Below are positions 1 to 6,707 of a DNA stretch of 19,647 bases, piece by piece. Where the stretch lies: NCBI GenBank assembly GCA_902803245.1, contig CADCPJ010000213.1, forward strand, positions 1 to 19,647, written 5' to 3'. Numbering within the stretch: position 1 is the stretch's first letter; every line of letters begins with the position of its first letter. Made by a program: the position numbers and the translations under genes. Origin of the DNA: an uncultured Lachnospiraceae bacterium (GTDB lineage: Bacteria; Bacillota; Clostridia; Lachnospirales; Lachnospiraceae). Below the pieces are notes generated by a model. The model saw only the letters and a list, made by a program, of their open reading frames with translations. It ran no database searches and was not told where the DNA came from.

Positions 1-120
1 AGTCAAAAAGAATTCTTGAAAAATGAAACCTTCCATGGGAATGAAATCGTAGGTGCGACTTTCAAAACGGCTCTGATGAATCTGTATTTTCTTGCTCTCC
101 GCTTGAAGATTGTCGCTTGA
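1..120 (+). CDS. C-terminal end of an unidentified gene (partial at window start)
   Basis: Frame 1 is open from the first base to TGA at 118-120 and gives 39 codons, while the other two forward frames stop within the first 30 bases. The fragment ends in a helix-like, hydrophobic stretch (ALMNLYFLALRLKIVA). The DNA is clearly more AT-rich than the genes downstream. I do not recognise the family. The composition could mean an acquired or mobile gene, but no inverted repeats or transposase motif support that. A chance open frame of this length is possible, so this is tentative. Confidence 0.33.
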   Translation, partial: SQKEFLKNETFHGNEIVGATFKTALMNLYFLALRLKIVA

Positions 121-197
121 AAACTTCTGTTTCAGAAAATCCCTAAGCCCAACCCTCTAAGGAGCGCTTTTTTCCTCTGTGATGAGACGGTTTTGTC

Positions 198-226
198 TTG
201 ACGCTCGCATTCGGAACTGTTAAAGT
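198..226 (+). promoter_or_regulatory. candidate sigma-A promoter upstream of comEC
   Basis: A -35 box TTGACG (198-203), a 17-nt spacer and a -10 box TAAAGT (221-226) match the sigma-A consensus at 5/6 and 4/6. Transcription would begin near 233, giving a leader of about 78 nt before comEC. The hairpin at 247-262 would lie inside that leader. Confidence 0.4.
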
Positions 227-246
227 CGGATCATCAGATATTTCCT

Positions 247-278
247 GGGGCACTTTCGCCCCGCATTTCCTTTTCTTT
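247..278 (+). terminator. weak hairpin with T-rich tail before comEC
   Basis: GGGGC (247-251) pairs with GCCCC (258-262) around a 6-nt loop, followed by a T-rich stretch broken by C and A. The stem is only 5 bp plus a possible wobble pair. It could end the upstream transcript, or act as an attenuator if the promoter at 198-226 is real. I rate it as suggestive only. Confidence 0.3.
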
Positions 279-310
279 ACAATTGAAAGATCAAAGAGAC
301 GGAGACGCAT

Positions 311-2641
311 ATGAGAAGACGCCCGATGCTTCTTCTTGGGATCAGTGTTGTGCTGATCCTTCTTATCGTTTACTGTTCGCCGCTGCCGCTGAAATTTACC
401 TCGCGGGATTTACGCCTTGCCATGGAGAACTATGCTGTGCCGGAGCACGCGGTCCTGTGCGGCATCCTCAAGTCAAAGAGCGGAGAGGGGGACTCCCCGG
501 TCCTCACGCTGAAGGAGGTTACACTGGAGGGGAGGGAGGGCGCTCTCTCCATCGGGAACGTGCGCGTTCTGCCCGGGGATCCCTCCGTCATGGAGAAGGT
601 GTCGATCGGCTGGGTTTTGAGGGCGGAAGGGGATCTTGGCGTCATAGACGGACCTGCGAATCCCGGGGAATTCGACAGGGCCGCCTATTACAGGGTGCAG
701 GGGATCTCATTTCAGATGAGAGGGGCTGCGATCGGGGTGCTGAAGGAGTCCACGGATCCGCTCATGGATACTCTTTACCGGTGGAGGACCCGCGTAAAAA
801 TGAAGATCCGTGAGCTCTTCCCCTCCGACGTGTCGGGGCTTATAGAGGGGATGCTCGCGGGGGACCGGAGCGGGATTGATGACGAGGTGAGGGACCTGTG
901 GCAGAGCGGCGGCGTGACCCACATGCTGGCCATCTCCGGGCTGCATCTCTCCCTCATCGGGATGGGGATCTTCCATCTTCTGCGGATTATCGGCCTGCCG
1001 CTCATCCCCTCCGGCGTGACCGCGTCGGCGCTCATGGTCGTCTGCACGCTCTTCGTCGGGTGCCCGATCTCCGCGGTGCGCGCCCTGATCATGTTTCTCG
1101 TCATGATGGGAGCGAAGCTCGTCGGAAGGACCTATGATCCGGCGACAGCCCTGGCCGCCGCGGCCGTGCTCGTCCTCGTGACGAATCCGGAATATCTCCT
1201 CTACAGCGCCTTCCAGATGAGCTGCTGCGCGGTGCTCCTTGTGACCGTCTTTCGCAGGCGGAGCAGGGCTTCGCTTGCCCTCCTTCTCTACCTGTGGATG
1301 CTCCCTCTCGTCGCGTGGAGCTGCTTTGAGATCCCTCTCCTTGCCGTTCCCATCAACCTTCTTGCAGTGCCGCTTCTGCCGGTGATCCTTGGAGGCGGCA
1401 TCTGCGCCCTCGCCTTGGGAGCAGCCACGGGAGGATTACCGTCGGCAGGCGTACTTTCAGCCGGATTACCGTCGGCAGGCTTACTTTCAACTGGCTTTTC
1501 GTCGGCAGGCACACTGATAACAGGATTCCCGGCGGGGATTCCCTGCGCCGCGCATCTTGCAGACGTCCCCCAGAACCCGTTCCGGATGGTGACGACGGCG
1601 GTCATAAGGGGGATCAACCATCTTCTTGCATGGGTGAACCATCTGAGTGGATCGGTGTACCCCTCCGGCAGGCCCGGCGCGTGGCAGATCCTTCTCTATC
1701 TCGTGTTCATTTTCATCTGGACCTGGTATTTTGAAAAATGGCGCCTGTTCCTGCGCCGCTTCCTCCTTCTCCTCTTCGTGCCTGTTCTCATCTTCATCCT
1801 GGGCTTTCACCCGCGGAATCAGCTGAAGGTGACATTTCTTTCCGTGGGGCAGGGGGACGGCATTGTGATGGAGCTGCCGTCCGGTCACACTGTGCTTGTG
1901 GACGGGGGATCCAGTTCACGAAGAGAGGTGGGAAAGTATACGATTCTGCCGTTCTTGAAATATGAGGGGCTCGGCGCGGTCGACTATATGGTGGCGACGC
2001 ATATGGACGGGGACCACATAAACGGACTAATGGAGCTGCTTGAGGCGCAGGCGGGCGGAAGGGGGCGCATGAGGATCGGGACGCTTCTTCTGCCCGGGTT
2101 GAAAGACAGGGACGAGACTTACCTGGCCATGGAGGAGCTGGCGGGGAGAGCACATGTGAGGGTCGTCCGCGTGCGGGCCGGAGACTCGTTTCAGATCGGG
2201 GAAGCGGCATTTTCTGTGCTCTGCCCGGACACGGAGACGGAGACGGTTCCTGTCAATACGAATGCCCAGTGCGTCGTTCTTCAGGTGAAGTACCGTGACT
2301 TCGACGCTCTCTTCACCGGAGACGTGGAGGGGGCGGGGGAGGAGGCGCTGATCCGCAGCCTGAAGAGGAATTCCGGGACTTACGCGCCTGCCTTCGAGCT
2401 CCTGAAAGTCGCCCACCACGGATCGCGGTTTTCCACGCCCGAGGAGCTGCTGGACCTCCTTCATCCGGCGGTCAGCGTGATCTCCTGCGGGGAAGGGAAC
2501 CGCTACGGCCACCCGCACGCTGAGCTTCTTGAACGGCTCTCTGCCTCCGGAACGGCTGTATTTAGGACGGACACGTGCGGTGCCGTGACCGTTATGACCG
2601 ACGGGCACCGCTTTGCGGTGGAGACGTTCCAGCAACCCTGA
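311..2641 (+). CDS. comEC: ComEC/Rec2-family DNA uptake channel with metallo-beta-lactamase domain
   Basis: This 776-residue protein is the inner-membrane channel that carries single-stranded DNA into the cell during transformation. The N-terminus has hydrophobic segments and a soluble OB-like (DUF4131) stretch to about residue 180. A multi-helix competence domain follows, containing the family-typical region with GLIEGMLAGDRSGI and HMLAISGLHLSL. From about residue 505 there is a metallo-beta-lactamase-like domain with SVGQGDG, THMDGDH (563-569), a TGDVEG loop and AHHGS. The length is normal for the family. The ATG at 311 has GGAG six bases upstream. Residues 378-407 are a low-complexity repeat absent from typical homologues. 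comEC precedes holA here as in many Firmicutes. Whether this organism is transformable cannot be judged from one gene. Confidence 0.93.
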   Translation: MRRRPMLLLGISVVLILLIVYCSPLPLKFTSRDLRLAMENYAVPEHAVLCGILKSKSGEGDSPVLTLKEVTLEGREGALSIGNVRVLPGDPSVMEKVSIGWVLRAEGDLGVIDGPANPGEFDRAAYYRVQGISFQMRGAAIGVLKESTDPLMDTLYRWRTRVKMKIRELFPSDVSGLIEGMLAGDRSGIDDEVRDLWQSGGVTHMLAISGLHLSLIGMGIFHLLRIIGLPLIPSGVTASALMVVCTLFVGCPISAVRALIMFLVMMGAKLVGRTYDPATALAAAAVLVLVTNPEYLLYSAFQMSCCAVLLVTVFRRRSRASLALLLYLWMLPLVAWSCFEIPLLAVPINLLAVPLLPVILGGGICALALGAATGGLPSAGVLSAGLPSAGLLSTGFSSAGTLITGFPAGIPCAAHLADVPQNPFRMVTTAVIRGINHLLAWVNHLSGSVYPSGRPGAWQILLYLVFIFIWTWYFEKWRLFLRRFLLLLFVPVLIFILGFHPRNQLKVTFLSVGQGDGIVMELPSGHTVLVDGGSSSRREVGKYTILPFLKYEGLGAVDYMVATHMDGDHINGLMELLEAQAGGRGRMRIGTLLLPGLKDRDETYLAMEELAGRAHVRVVRVRAGDSFQIGEAAFSVLCPDTETETVPVNTNAQCVVLQVKYRDFDALFTGDVEGAGEEALIRSLKRNSGTYAPAFELLKVAHHGSRFSTPEELLDLLHPAVSVISCGEGNRYGHPHAELLERLSASGTAVFRTDTCGAVTVMTDGHRFAVETFQQP
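1442..1531 (+). repeat. in-frame 30-bp tandem repeat within comEC (3 copies)
   Basis: Three 30-bp units (1442-1471, 1472-1501, 1502-1531) each begin TCGGCAGGC. They encode the 10-residue unit S-A-G-x-L-x-x-G-[L/F]-[P/S], with a partial copy just upstream. The period keeps the frame, so copy-number change would lengthen or shorten a glycine/serine/alanine-rich loop between membrane helices without breaking the protein. Confidence 0.85.
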
Positions 2642-2673
2642 CGGCGGAGGCGCGCCGGTATACCAAATGTCTG

Positions 2674-2702
2674 CTGGCATATTGCGGAGATTGGAGTATA
2701 CT
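2674..2702 (+). promoter_or_regulatory. candidate promoter for holA
   Basis: CTGGCA (2674-2679), a 17-nt spacer and TATACT (2697-2702) match sigma-A boxes at 4/6 and 5/6. The -10 box overlaps a small palindrome, ATACT-T-AGTAT (2698-2708). The spacing is ideal, but the -35 is imperfect and holA could also be read through from comEC. Confidence 0.35.
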
Positions 2703-2738
2703 TAGTATCAGGATTTGAATGAGCGATGGAGAGGAATT

Positions 2739-3716
2739 ATGAAGGAACTGATGGGTGACCTGAGCCGGGGAGAGTTCCGGCACGTCTACCTCCTCTATGG
2801 GCCTGAGAATTATCTGAAGCTGCAGTACCGGGACAAGCTGGCGAAGGCCCTCCTTCCGGAGGACGGCGGCATGAATTTTAACATCTATGACGGGGATCAC
2901 CTGGTGGAGGCGGAAGTGATCGACCAGGCGGAGACCCTCCCGTTTTTTGCGGAGCGCAGAGTGATCCGCCTCGACCGCACGGGCCTTTTTAAGAACAGCT
3001 CCGAGCTTCTTCCCGATTATGTGAAGGAGCTGCCGGATTACCTTTACCTCATTTTTACCGAGGATGAGGTGGACAAGCGCAGCCGCCTCTTCAAGGCCGT
3101 GCAGAAGTACGGCCGGTGCTGTGAGTTCACCGAACAGACGGAGGCCGCCTTAAGCCAGTGGGTGGCAGGGCTGCTCGGGAAGGAGAAGCTGCGGATAAGG
3201 AAGTCCGACGTGGAATTCCTTCTTGCAAGAACAGGGACGGATATGAACCGCATCCTCCTCGAAGTGGACAAGCTGATCCATTTCTGCGCCGGAAAAGGGG
3301 AAGTCGGCCGAAGCGACATCGAGCTCGTCACTTCCGATACCGTGGAGGACCACGTCTTTGACATGATATCCGCCCTCGCCGGGCACAAGAGAAAAAAGGC
3401 GATGGAGCTCTACGCGGACCTGCTCGCCCTGAAGGAGCCGCCTCTTAAGATTCTCGCGCTCATCGGGATGCAGTACAACCGCCTGCTCATGATCCGGGAG
3501 CTCTCCGATCAGGGACTTAGCGACGCGCAGATTGCAGGGAAGGCGGGGATGCCGCCATTTGCAGTGAAGAAAAACCGCGGCCTTGCGAGAAGCTTCGAGG
3601 CGGCGCGGCTGAAGGAAATCCTTGCATCCTGCGTGCAGACGGACGAGGCGGTCAAGACGGGCAGAATCGGGGACCGCCTCGGCGTGGAGCTCCTGATCGT
3701 CGACTTGAGCGCCTGA
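2739..3716 (+). CDS. holA: DNA polymerase III subunit delta
   Basis: Delta is the clamp-loader subunit that opens the beta sliding clamp ring for the replicative polymerase. The 325-residue product starts MKELMGDLSRGEF and continues with the family landmark VYLLYGPENYLKLQYRDKL, the degenerate AAA+ nucleotide-site region. It then has ETLPFFAERRVIRL and, in the C-terminal half, PPLKILALIGMQYNRLL, which is typical of the delta collar domain. I prefer the ATG at 2739, preceded by GAGAGG, over an upstream in-frame TTG at 2715, because homologues begin close to this point. Position right after comEC matches the common Firmicutes order comEC-holA-rpsT. Confidence 0.92.
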   Translation: MKELMGDLSRGEFRHVYLLYGPENYLKLQYRDKLAKALLPEDGGMNFNIYDGDHLVEAEVIDQAETLPFFAERRVIRLDRTGLFKNSSELLPDYVKELPDYLYLIFTEDEVDKRSRLFKAVQKYGRCCEFTEQTEAALSQWVAGLLGKEKLRIRKSDVEFLLARTGTDMNRILLEVDKLIHFCAGKGEVGRSDIELVTSDTVEDHVFDMISALAGHKRKKAMELYADLLALKEPPLKILALIGMQYNRLLMIRELSDQGLSDAQIAGKAGMPPFAVKKNRGLARSFEAARLKEILASCVQTDEAVKTGRIGDRLGVELLIVDLSA

Positions 3717-3820
3717 CAAGACCGTGCCGGCCTTCCGGCCTTATGCCTGCCTGCGCCGGCTGTGTCTGCTGATTTTAAGTACCTGTCTACGCGGCTGCGG
3801 CCGCCGGTCCGGGCGCTTGA

Positions 3821-3849
3821 TTGACGAAAACGGAAAAAAGCTGTAAAAT
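3821..3849 (+). promoter_or_regulatory. strong sigma-A promoter for the Ig-like secreted protein gene
   Basis: TTGACG (3821-3826), exactly 17 nt, then TAAAAT (3844-3849) match the consensus at 5/6 in each box. The -10 ends only nine bases before the ATG at 3859, so the transcript should begin at about 3856-3859 with almost no leader. The preceding 3717-3820 holds GC-rich short inverted repeats, such as GCCGG/CCGGC at 3726-3739, but no T-tract that would make a clear holA terminator. Confidence 0.7.
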
Positions 3850-3858
3850 GGCGTTACT

Positions 3859-4281
3859 ATGAAAAAAATACTCGGAATCGTCATGCTCATCATATGTCTT
3901 GCAGTTTCCCCTTCGGCCGCTTATGCGGGAGGGGTTCTTTCCGCGCCCTCGGTGACCGTATCGCTGAAGGAGCCGGAGACCATGAAGCACAGGACCATCT
4001 CCTCGGACGTGTCCCTTCGGATCCGGGCGAAGAGGGGAGAGAAAGAGGTGAAGTGGAAGAAGCTGTCCTTTCAGTCTTCGGATCCGTCAGTCGCGACAGT
4101 GAACCGGAAGGGAATTGTCCGCACCCGGAAGGAAGGAGAGGTCTGCATCCTGGTATCATCGAGGGACGGAGAGGGAAAGGCGGTTCTCCGCCTGAGCGTG
4201 AAGGAGAATCTCTACAAGTCGCCGGTGCTCGAGATACTGGACCTGACCGGCACGACGGGAGAGCTCTCGGCGAACCTGTGA
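3859..4281 (+). CDS. small secreted protein with bacterial Ig-like (Big2-type) domain
   Basis: The 140-residue product starts MKKILGIVMLIICLAV, a signal peptide ending at about AYA-G (residues 23/24). The mature part contains the core pattern of Big2 domains: SSDPSVATVNRKGIVRTRKE followed by an alternating beta-strand stretch. It is a single domain with a short tail and has no visible anchor motif, so it is probably released or loosely bound outside the cell. The ligand is unknown. No Shine-Dalgarno site precedes the ATG, and the promoter sits directly against it. An internal ATG (codon 9) would cut into the signal peptide, so I keep the first. A tandem repeat array begins 15 bases after the stop. 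Confidence 0.72.
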   Translation: MKKILGIVMLIICLAVSPSAAYAGGVLSAPSVTVSLKEPETMKHRTISSDVSLRIRAKRGEKEVKWKKLSFQSSDPSVATVNRKGIVRTRKEGEVCILVSSRDGEGKAVLRLSVKENLYKSPVLEILDLTGTTGELSANL

Positions 4282-4296
4282 AGCTGGAAGATGACA

Positions 4297-4504
4297 GCAT
4301 TCGGAAGAGATGCTGTAAAAACTGCAATCATGCAGTCAGAAGAGATGCTGTGAGAAATGTTGTGAAAATTGCAATCATGCATTCGGAAGAAATGCTGTGA
4401 AAATTGCAGTCATGCATTCGGAAGAGATGTTGTAAGAACTGCAATCATGCAGTCAGAAGAGATGCATCAGAATTGCAGTCAGACAGTCAGAAGAGATACA
4501 AAAA
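4297..4504. repeat. array A: about five and a half degenerate 35-bp tandem repeats
   Basis: Units start at 4297, 4332, 4379, 4414 and 4449, with a partial unit from 4484. Four units are 35 bp. The second is 47 bp because a 12-bp segment (GAGATGCTGTGA-like) is duplicated. Each unit follows GCA-TTCGGAAGAGATGCTGT, then GAAAATTGCAATCAT. Most units contain an inverted repeat around the TCGGAAGAG loop, best in unit 1 where ACAGCAT pairs with ATGCTGT. The array lies between convergent genes (3859-4281 and rpsT), and its last partial unit merges with the A-tract of the rpsT terminator. It has no long open frame and no spacers. Confidence 0.85.
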
Positions 4505-4526
4505 GGCAGCCCGCAAGCGGACTGCC
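4500..4526 (-). terminator. rho-independent terminator of rpsT
   Basis: Read on the minus strand, GGCAG pairs with CTGCC, continuing through one mismatch into a CCG/CGG stem with a short loop, followed directly by TTTTT (4500-4504 as A on the plus strand). It lies 55 bases after the rpsT stop codon. On the plus strand the same hairpin is followed by a weaker T-rich run, so it may also stop the convergent transcript. Confidence 0.82.
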
Positions 4527-4581
4527 TTAACTGTTTCATTTTGATACCGGTGCAACAGGAAAACCCCGGTTCTCCTTGCGA

Positions 4582-4848
4582 TCAGCCTTCGATCTTGTTC
4601 ACGGCCATGGCCATGCGGGAGATCTTTCTGGCGTGTGTGTTCTTCTTGTACACACCCTTCGCTGTGGCTTTGCCCATGACACCCTGCAGATTCTGAAGAG
4701 CTGCCTGCGCCGCTGCCTTGTCGCCTGCTGCGATCGCTGCGTCGACCTTCTTCACGGATGTCTTGACCTCAGATCTGACTGCCTTGTTCCTTGCCGCTCT
4801 CTTGGCGTTCGTAAGAATTCTCTTCTTTGCTGATTTGATGTTTGCCAA
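4582..4848 (-). CDS. rpsT: 30S ribosomal protein S20, UUG start
   Basis: S20 binds 16S rRNA early in small-subunit assembly. The 88-residue product reads (M)ANIKSAKKRILTNAKRAARN and continues as two long basic/alanine-rich helices, ending VNKIEG. An upstream in-frame ATG at 4863 would add five extra residues, but the GGAGGT ribosome site lies inside that extension and sits six bases before a TTG (4846-4848). This TTG gives exactly the usual S20 N-terminus and length. E. coli rpsT also uses UUG, linked there to autoregulation of translation. It is transcribed alone, with its own promoter and terminator. The gpr and spoIIP genes that often follow rpsT in spore-forming Firmicutes are not next to it. 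Confidence 0.94.
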   Translation of the reverse strand: MANIKSAKKRILTNAKRAARNKAVRSEVKTSVKKVDAAIAAGDKAAAQAALQNLQGVMGKATAKGVYKKNTHARKISRMAMAVNKIEG

Positions 4849-4958
4849 AGCTGTTACCTCCATGTAACATAAAAACGATATTCTCTACTTAGGTTTAAGG
4901 GTTCCTCCTTTAGCCATAGAGACACGTGTTTGCGGCATGGGCGGAACACACAGATGGT

Positions 4959-4988
4959 ATTTTATTCCATTTGGCACCGGGTTGTCAA
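4959..4988 (-). promoter_or_regulatory. sigma-A promoter of rpsT, with about 100-nt leader
   Basis: On the minus strand a perfect TTGACA (4983-4988) is followed by 18 nt and TAAAAT (4959-4964). Transcription should start near 4952, leaving about 104 nt of leader before the UUG codon. The leader contains an extra AGGAGG (plus-strand CCTCCT, 4904-4909) with no start codon at a workable distance. Upstream of the -35 there are A-rich tracts that could act as an UP element. Confidence 0.72.
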
Positions 4989-5021
4989 GCAGTTTTCCTT
5001 TCCGTTTCAGCAGTTTTCCTT
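4988..5021. repeat. 13-bp direct repeat between the rpsT and glpK promoters
   Basis: AGCAGTTTTCCTT occurs at 4988-5000 and 5009-5021, exactly 21 bp apart, or about two helical turns. It lies directly upstream of the rpsT -35 and about 30 bp upstream of the glpK -35. Read on the minus strand it supplies phased A-tracts. It may be an UP element or a regulator site on one DNA face; the sequence alone does not decide. Confidence 0.6.
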
Positions 5022-5052
5022 ATTAAATCAGAAATCACGGTTTACGTGCTCG

Positions 5053-5082
5053 TTGCACACATATTCTTCAATATGCTATACT
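5053..5082 (+). promoter_or_regulatory. candidate promoter of the glycerol operon
   Basis: TTGCAC (5053-5058), an 18-nt spacer and TATACT (5077-5082) form the best sigma-A candidate, in a locally AT-rich stretch. A second -10-like TATAAT at 5086-5091 lacks a good -35. The predicted leader before glpK is about 80 nt. Confidence 0.45.
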
Positions 5083-5118
5083 GATTATAATTATGCCCTG
5101 CGCCCTGTCCGAATGGTA

Positions 5119-5143
5119 AAAATGCGGAAAAACGGCGCATTTT
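5119..5143 (+). promoter_or_regulatory. perfect inverted repeat in the glpK leader
   Basis: AAAATGCG (5119-5126) and CGCATTTT (5136-5143) are an 8-bp perfect inverted repeat with a 9-nt loop, ending in T-rich sequence just before the glpK ribosome site. It could be an operator or a leader hairpin. Glycerol genes in Bacillus are controlled by the antiterminator GlpP acting on a leader terminator, and this hairpin would fit such a role. That role is inference, and no glpP is present here. Confidence 0.5.
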
Positions 5144-5172
5144 CAGGCACTTTTGATCGGAGGAGCAATGAT

Positions 5173-6672
5173 ATGGCGAAATATGTGATGGCATTTGACG
5201 CCGGGACCACGTCGAACCGGTGCATCCTCTTTGACGAAAAGGGGCAGATCTGTTCGGTGGCTCAGAAGGAATTCAGGCAGTATTACCCGAAGCCCGGGTG
5301 GGTGGAGCACGACGCCGACGAGATCTGGACGACGCAGCTTGAGGTGGCGCACCAGGCGATGGCCAATGTAGCCGCCAGTGCAGCCGACATCGCGGCAATC
5401 GGCATCACCAACCAGAGAGAGACGACCATCGTCTGGGACAAGGCCAGCGGCCAGCCGGTAACGCACGCCATCGTGTGGCAGTGCAGAAGAACTTCGGAGT
5501 ACGCCGACCTCCTGAAGGCGGACGGCCTGACGGAATCCATCCGCAGGAAGACCGGGCTCGTGATCGACGCCTATTTTTCCGCGACGAAGCTCCGCTGGAT
5601 CCTCGAGGAGATCCCGGGAGCAAGGGAGAGGGCGGAGCGCGGCGAGCTTCTCTTCGGAACGGTGGACACCTATCTTATGTGGAAGCTCTCCGGCGGAAGG
5701 ATTCACGCCACGGACTATTCCAACGCGTCCCGGACCATGCTCTTTAACATAAACACCCTTACGTGGGATGAGGAGATTCTGAACCTCATGAGGATTCCGA
5801 AATGCATGCTGCCGGAAGTCCTTCCCTCCAGCGGGATTTTCGGCTATTCGGACCCGCAGATCTTAGGAGCTGCCATCCCCATCGCCGGCGCGGCGGGAGA
5901 CCAGCAGGCGGCTCTCTTCGGGCAGACCTGCTTCAGGGCCGGAGAGGCCAAGAACACTTACGGGACGGGCTGCTTCCTTCTCATGAACACGGGAGAGGCA
6001 CCGGTCTTTTCGGAGAACGGCCTTGTGACGACGATCGCCTGGGGCATTGACGGCAAGGTCACCTACGCCCTCGAGGGATCGATCTTCGTGGCGGGGGCGG
6101 CCATGCAGTGGCTGAGGGATGAGATGAGGCTGATCGACTCCTCCGCCGACTCGGAATATATGGCGACCAAGGTGAAGGACACCAACGGGTGCTATGTGGT
6201 TCCCGCATTTGCGGGGCTGGGCGCGCCGCACTGGGACCAGTACGCGAGGGGAACGATCGTGGGACTTACGCGCGGCTGCAACAAGTACCACATCATCCGC
6301 GCGACGCTCGATTCCCTCGCCTATCAGGTCAATGACGTCTTAAAGGCGATGCGCGCGGATTCCGGCGTGCCGCTCAGTGCCCTCAAGGTGGACGGCGGTG
6401 CCTCCGCGAACAACTATCTCATGCAGGCCCAGGCCAACATCAGCGGCGCGCCGGTGCTCCGCCCGACCTGCGTGGAGACGACTGCCATGGGCGCCGCCTA
6501 TCTGGCGGGTCTTGCCGTGGGCTACTGGAAGAGCGAGGAGGACGTCGTGGCGAACTGGCAGATCGACAGGACATTTGCGCCTGAGATAGACGATGCGGCC
6601 AGGGAGAAGCTCATCAGGGGATGGAACAAGGCCGTGAAGTGTTCTTACGGCTGGGCGGCTGAAGAATCATAA
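5173..6672 (+). CDS. glpK: glycerol kinase
   Basis: GlpK phosphorylates glycerol with ATP to sn-glycerol-3-phosphate, the entry step of glycerol use. The 499-residue product has the FGGY-kinase signatures in order: [13 protein letters not shown] (9-21), ITNQRETT near residue 80, [13 protein letters not shown] (239-251), KNTYGTGCF and, near the C-terminus, DGGASANN and [12 protein letters not shown]. The frame is open far upstream, but GGAGGAG (5158-5164) precedes the ATG at 5173, and the protein then begins like other GlpK proteins. Residue 229 is Gln where enterococcal and Bacillus enzymes carry the HPr-phosphorylated His of their HFYG-type loop. No glycerol facilitator glpF lies nearby. It heads a four-gene operon. 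Confidence 0.96.
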   Translation: MAKYVMAFDAGTTSNRCILFDEKGQICSVAQKEFRQYYPKPGWVEHDADEIWTTQLEVAHQAMANVAASAADIAAIGITNQRETTIVWDKASGQPVTHAIVWQCRRTSEYADLLKADGLTESIRRKTGLVIDAYFSATKLRWILEEIPGARERAERGELLFGTVDTYLMWKLSGGRIHATDYSNASRTMLFNINTLTWDEEILNLMRIPKCMLPEVLPSSGIFGYSDPQILGAAIPIAGAAGDQQAALFGQTCFRAGEAKNTYGTGCFLLMNTGEAPVFSENGLVTTIAWGIDGKVTYALEGSIFVAGAAMQWLRDEMRLIDSSADSEYMATKVKDTNGCYVVPAFAGLGAPHWDQYARGTIVGLTRGCNKYHIIRATLDSLAYQVNDVLKAMRADSGVPLSALKVDGGASANNYLMQAQANISGAPVLRPTCVETTAMGAAYLAGLAVGYWKSEEDVVANWQIDRTFAPEIDDAAREKLIRGWNKAVKCSYGWAAEES

Positions 6673-6707
6673 TACCAGGTGACCTTTAAGAGGAGGGAAT
6701 GGAAGAT

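Noticed and set aside
283..813. 176-codon frame overlapping the start of comEC
   Set aside because: It overlaps comEC in another frame, has low-complexity Arg/Gly content and no recognisable motif, and comEC itself is unambiguous.
4297..4504. CRISPR array
   Set aside because: The units are contiguous and degenerate, with no unique spacers between conserved repeats, and no cas gene is present. The same holds for the arrays at 9974-10125 and 13200-13387.
4930..5172. 81-residue N-terminal extension of GlpK
   Set aside because: It runs across both divergent promoter regions. The ATG at 5173 has a strong ribosome site and gives the standard GlpK N-terminus and length.
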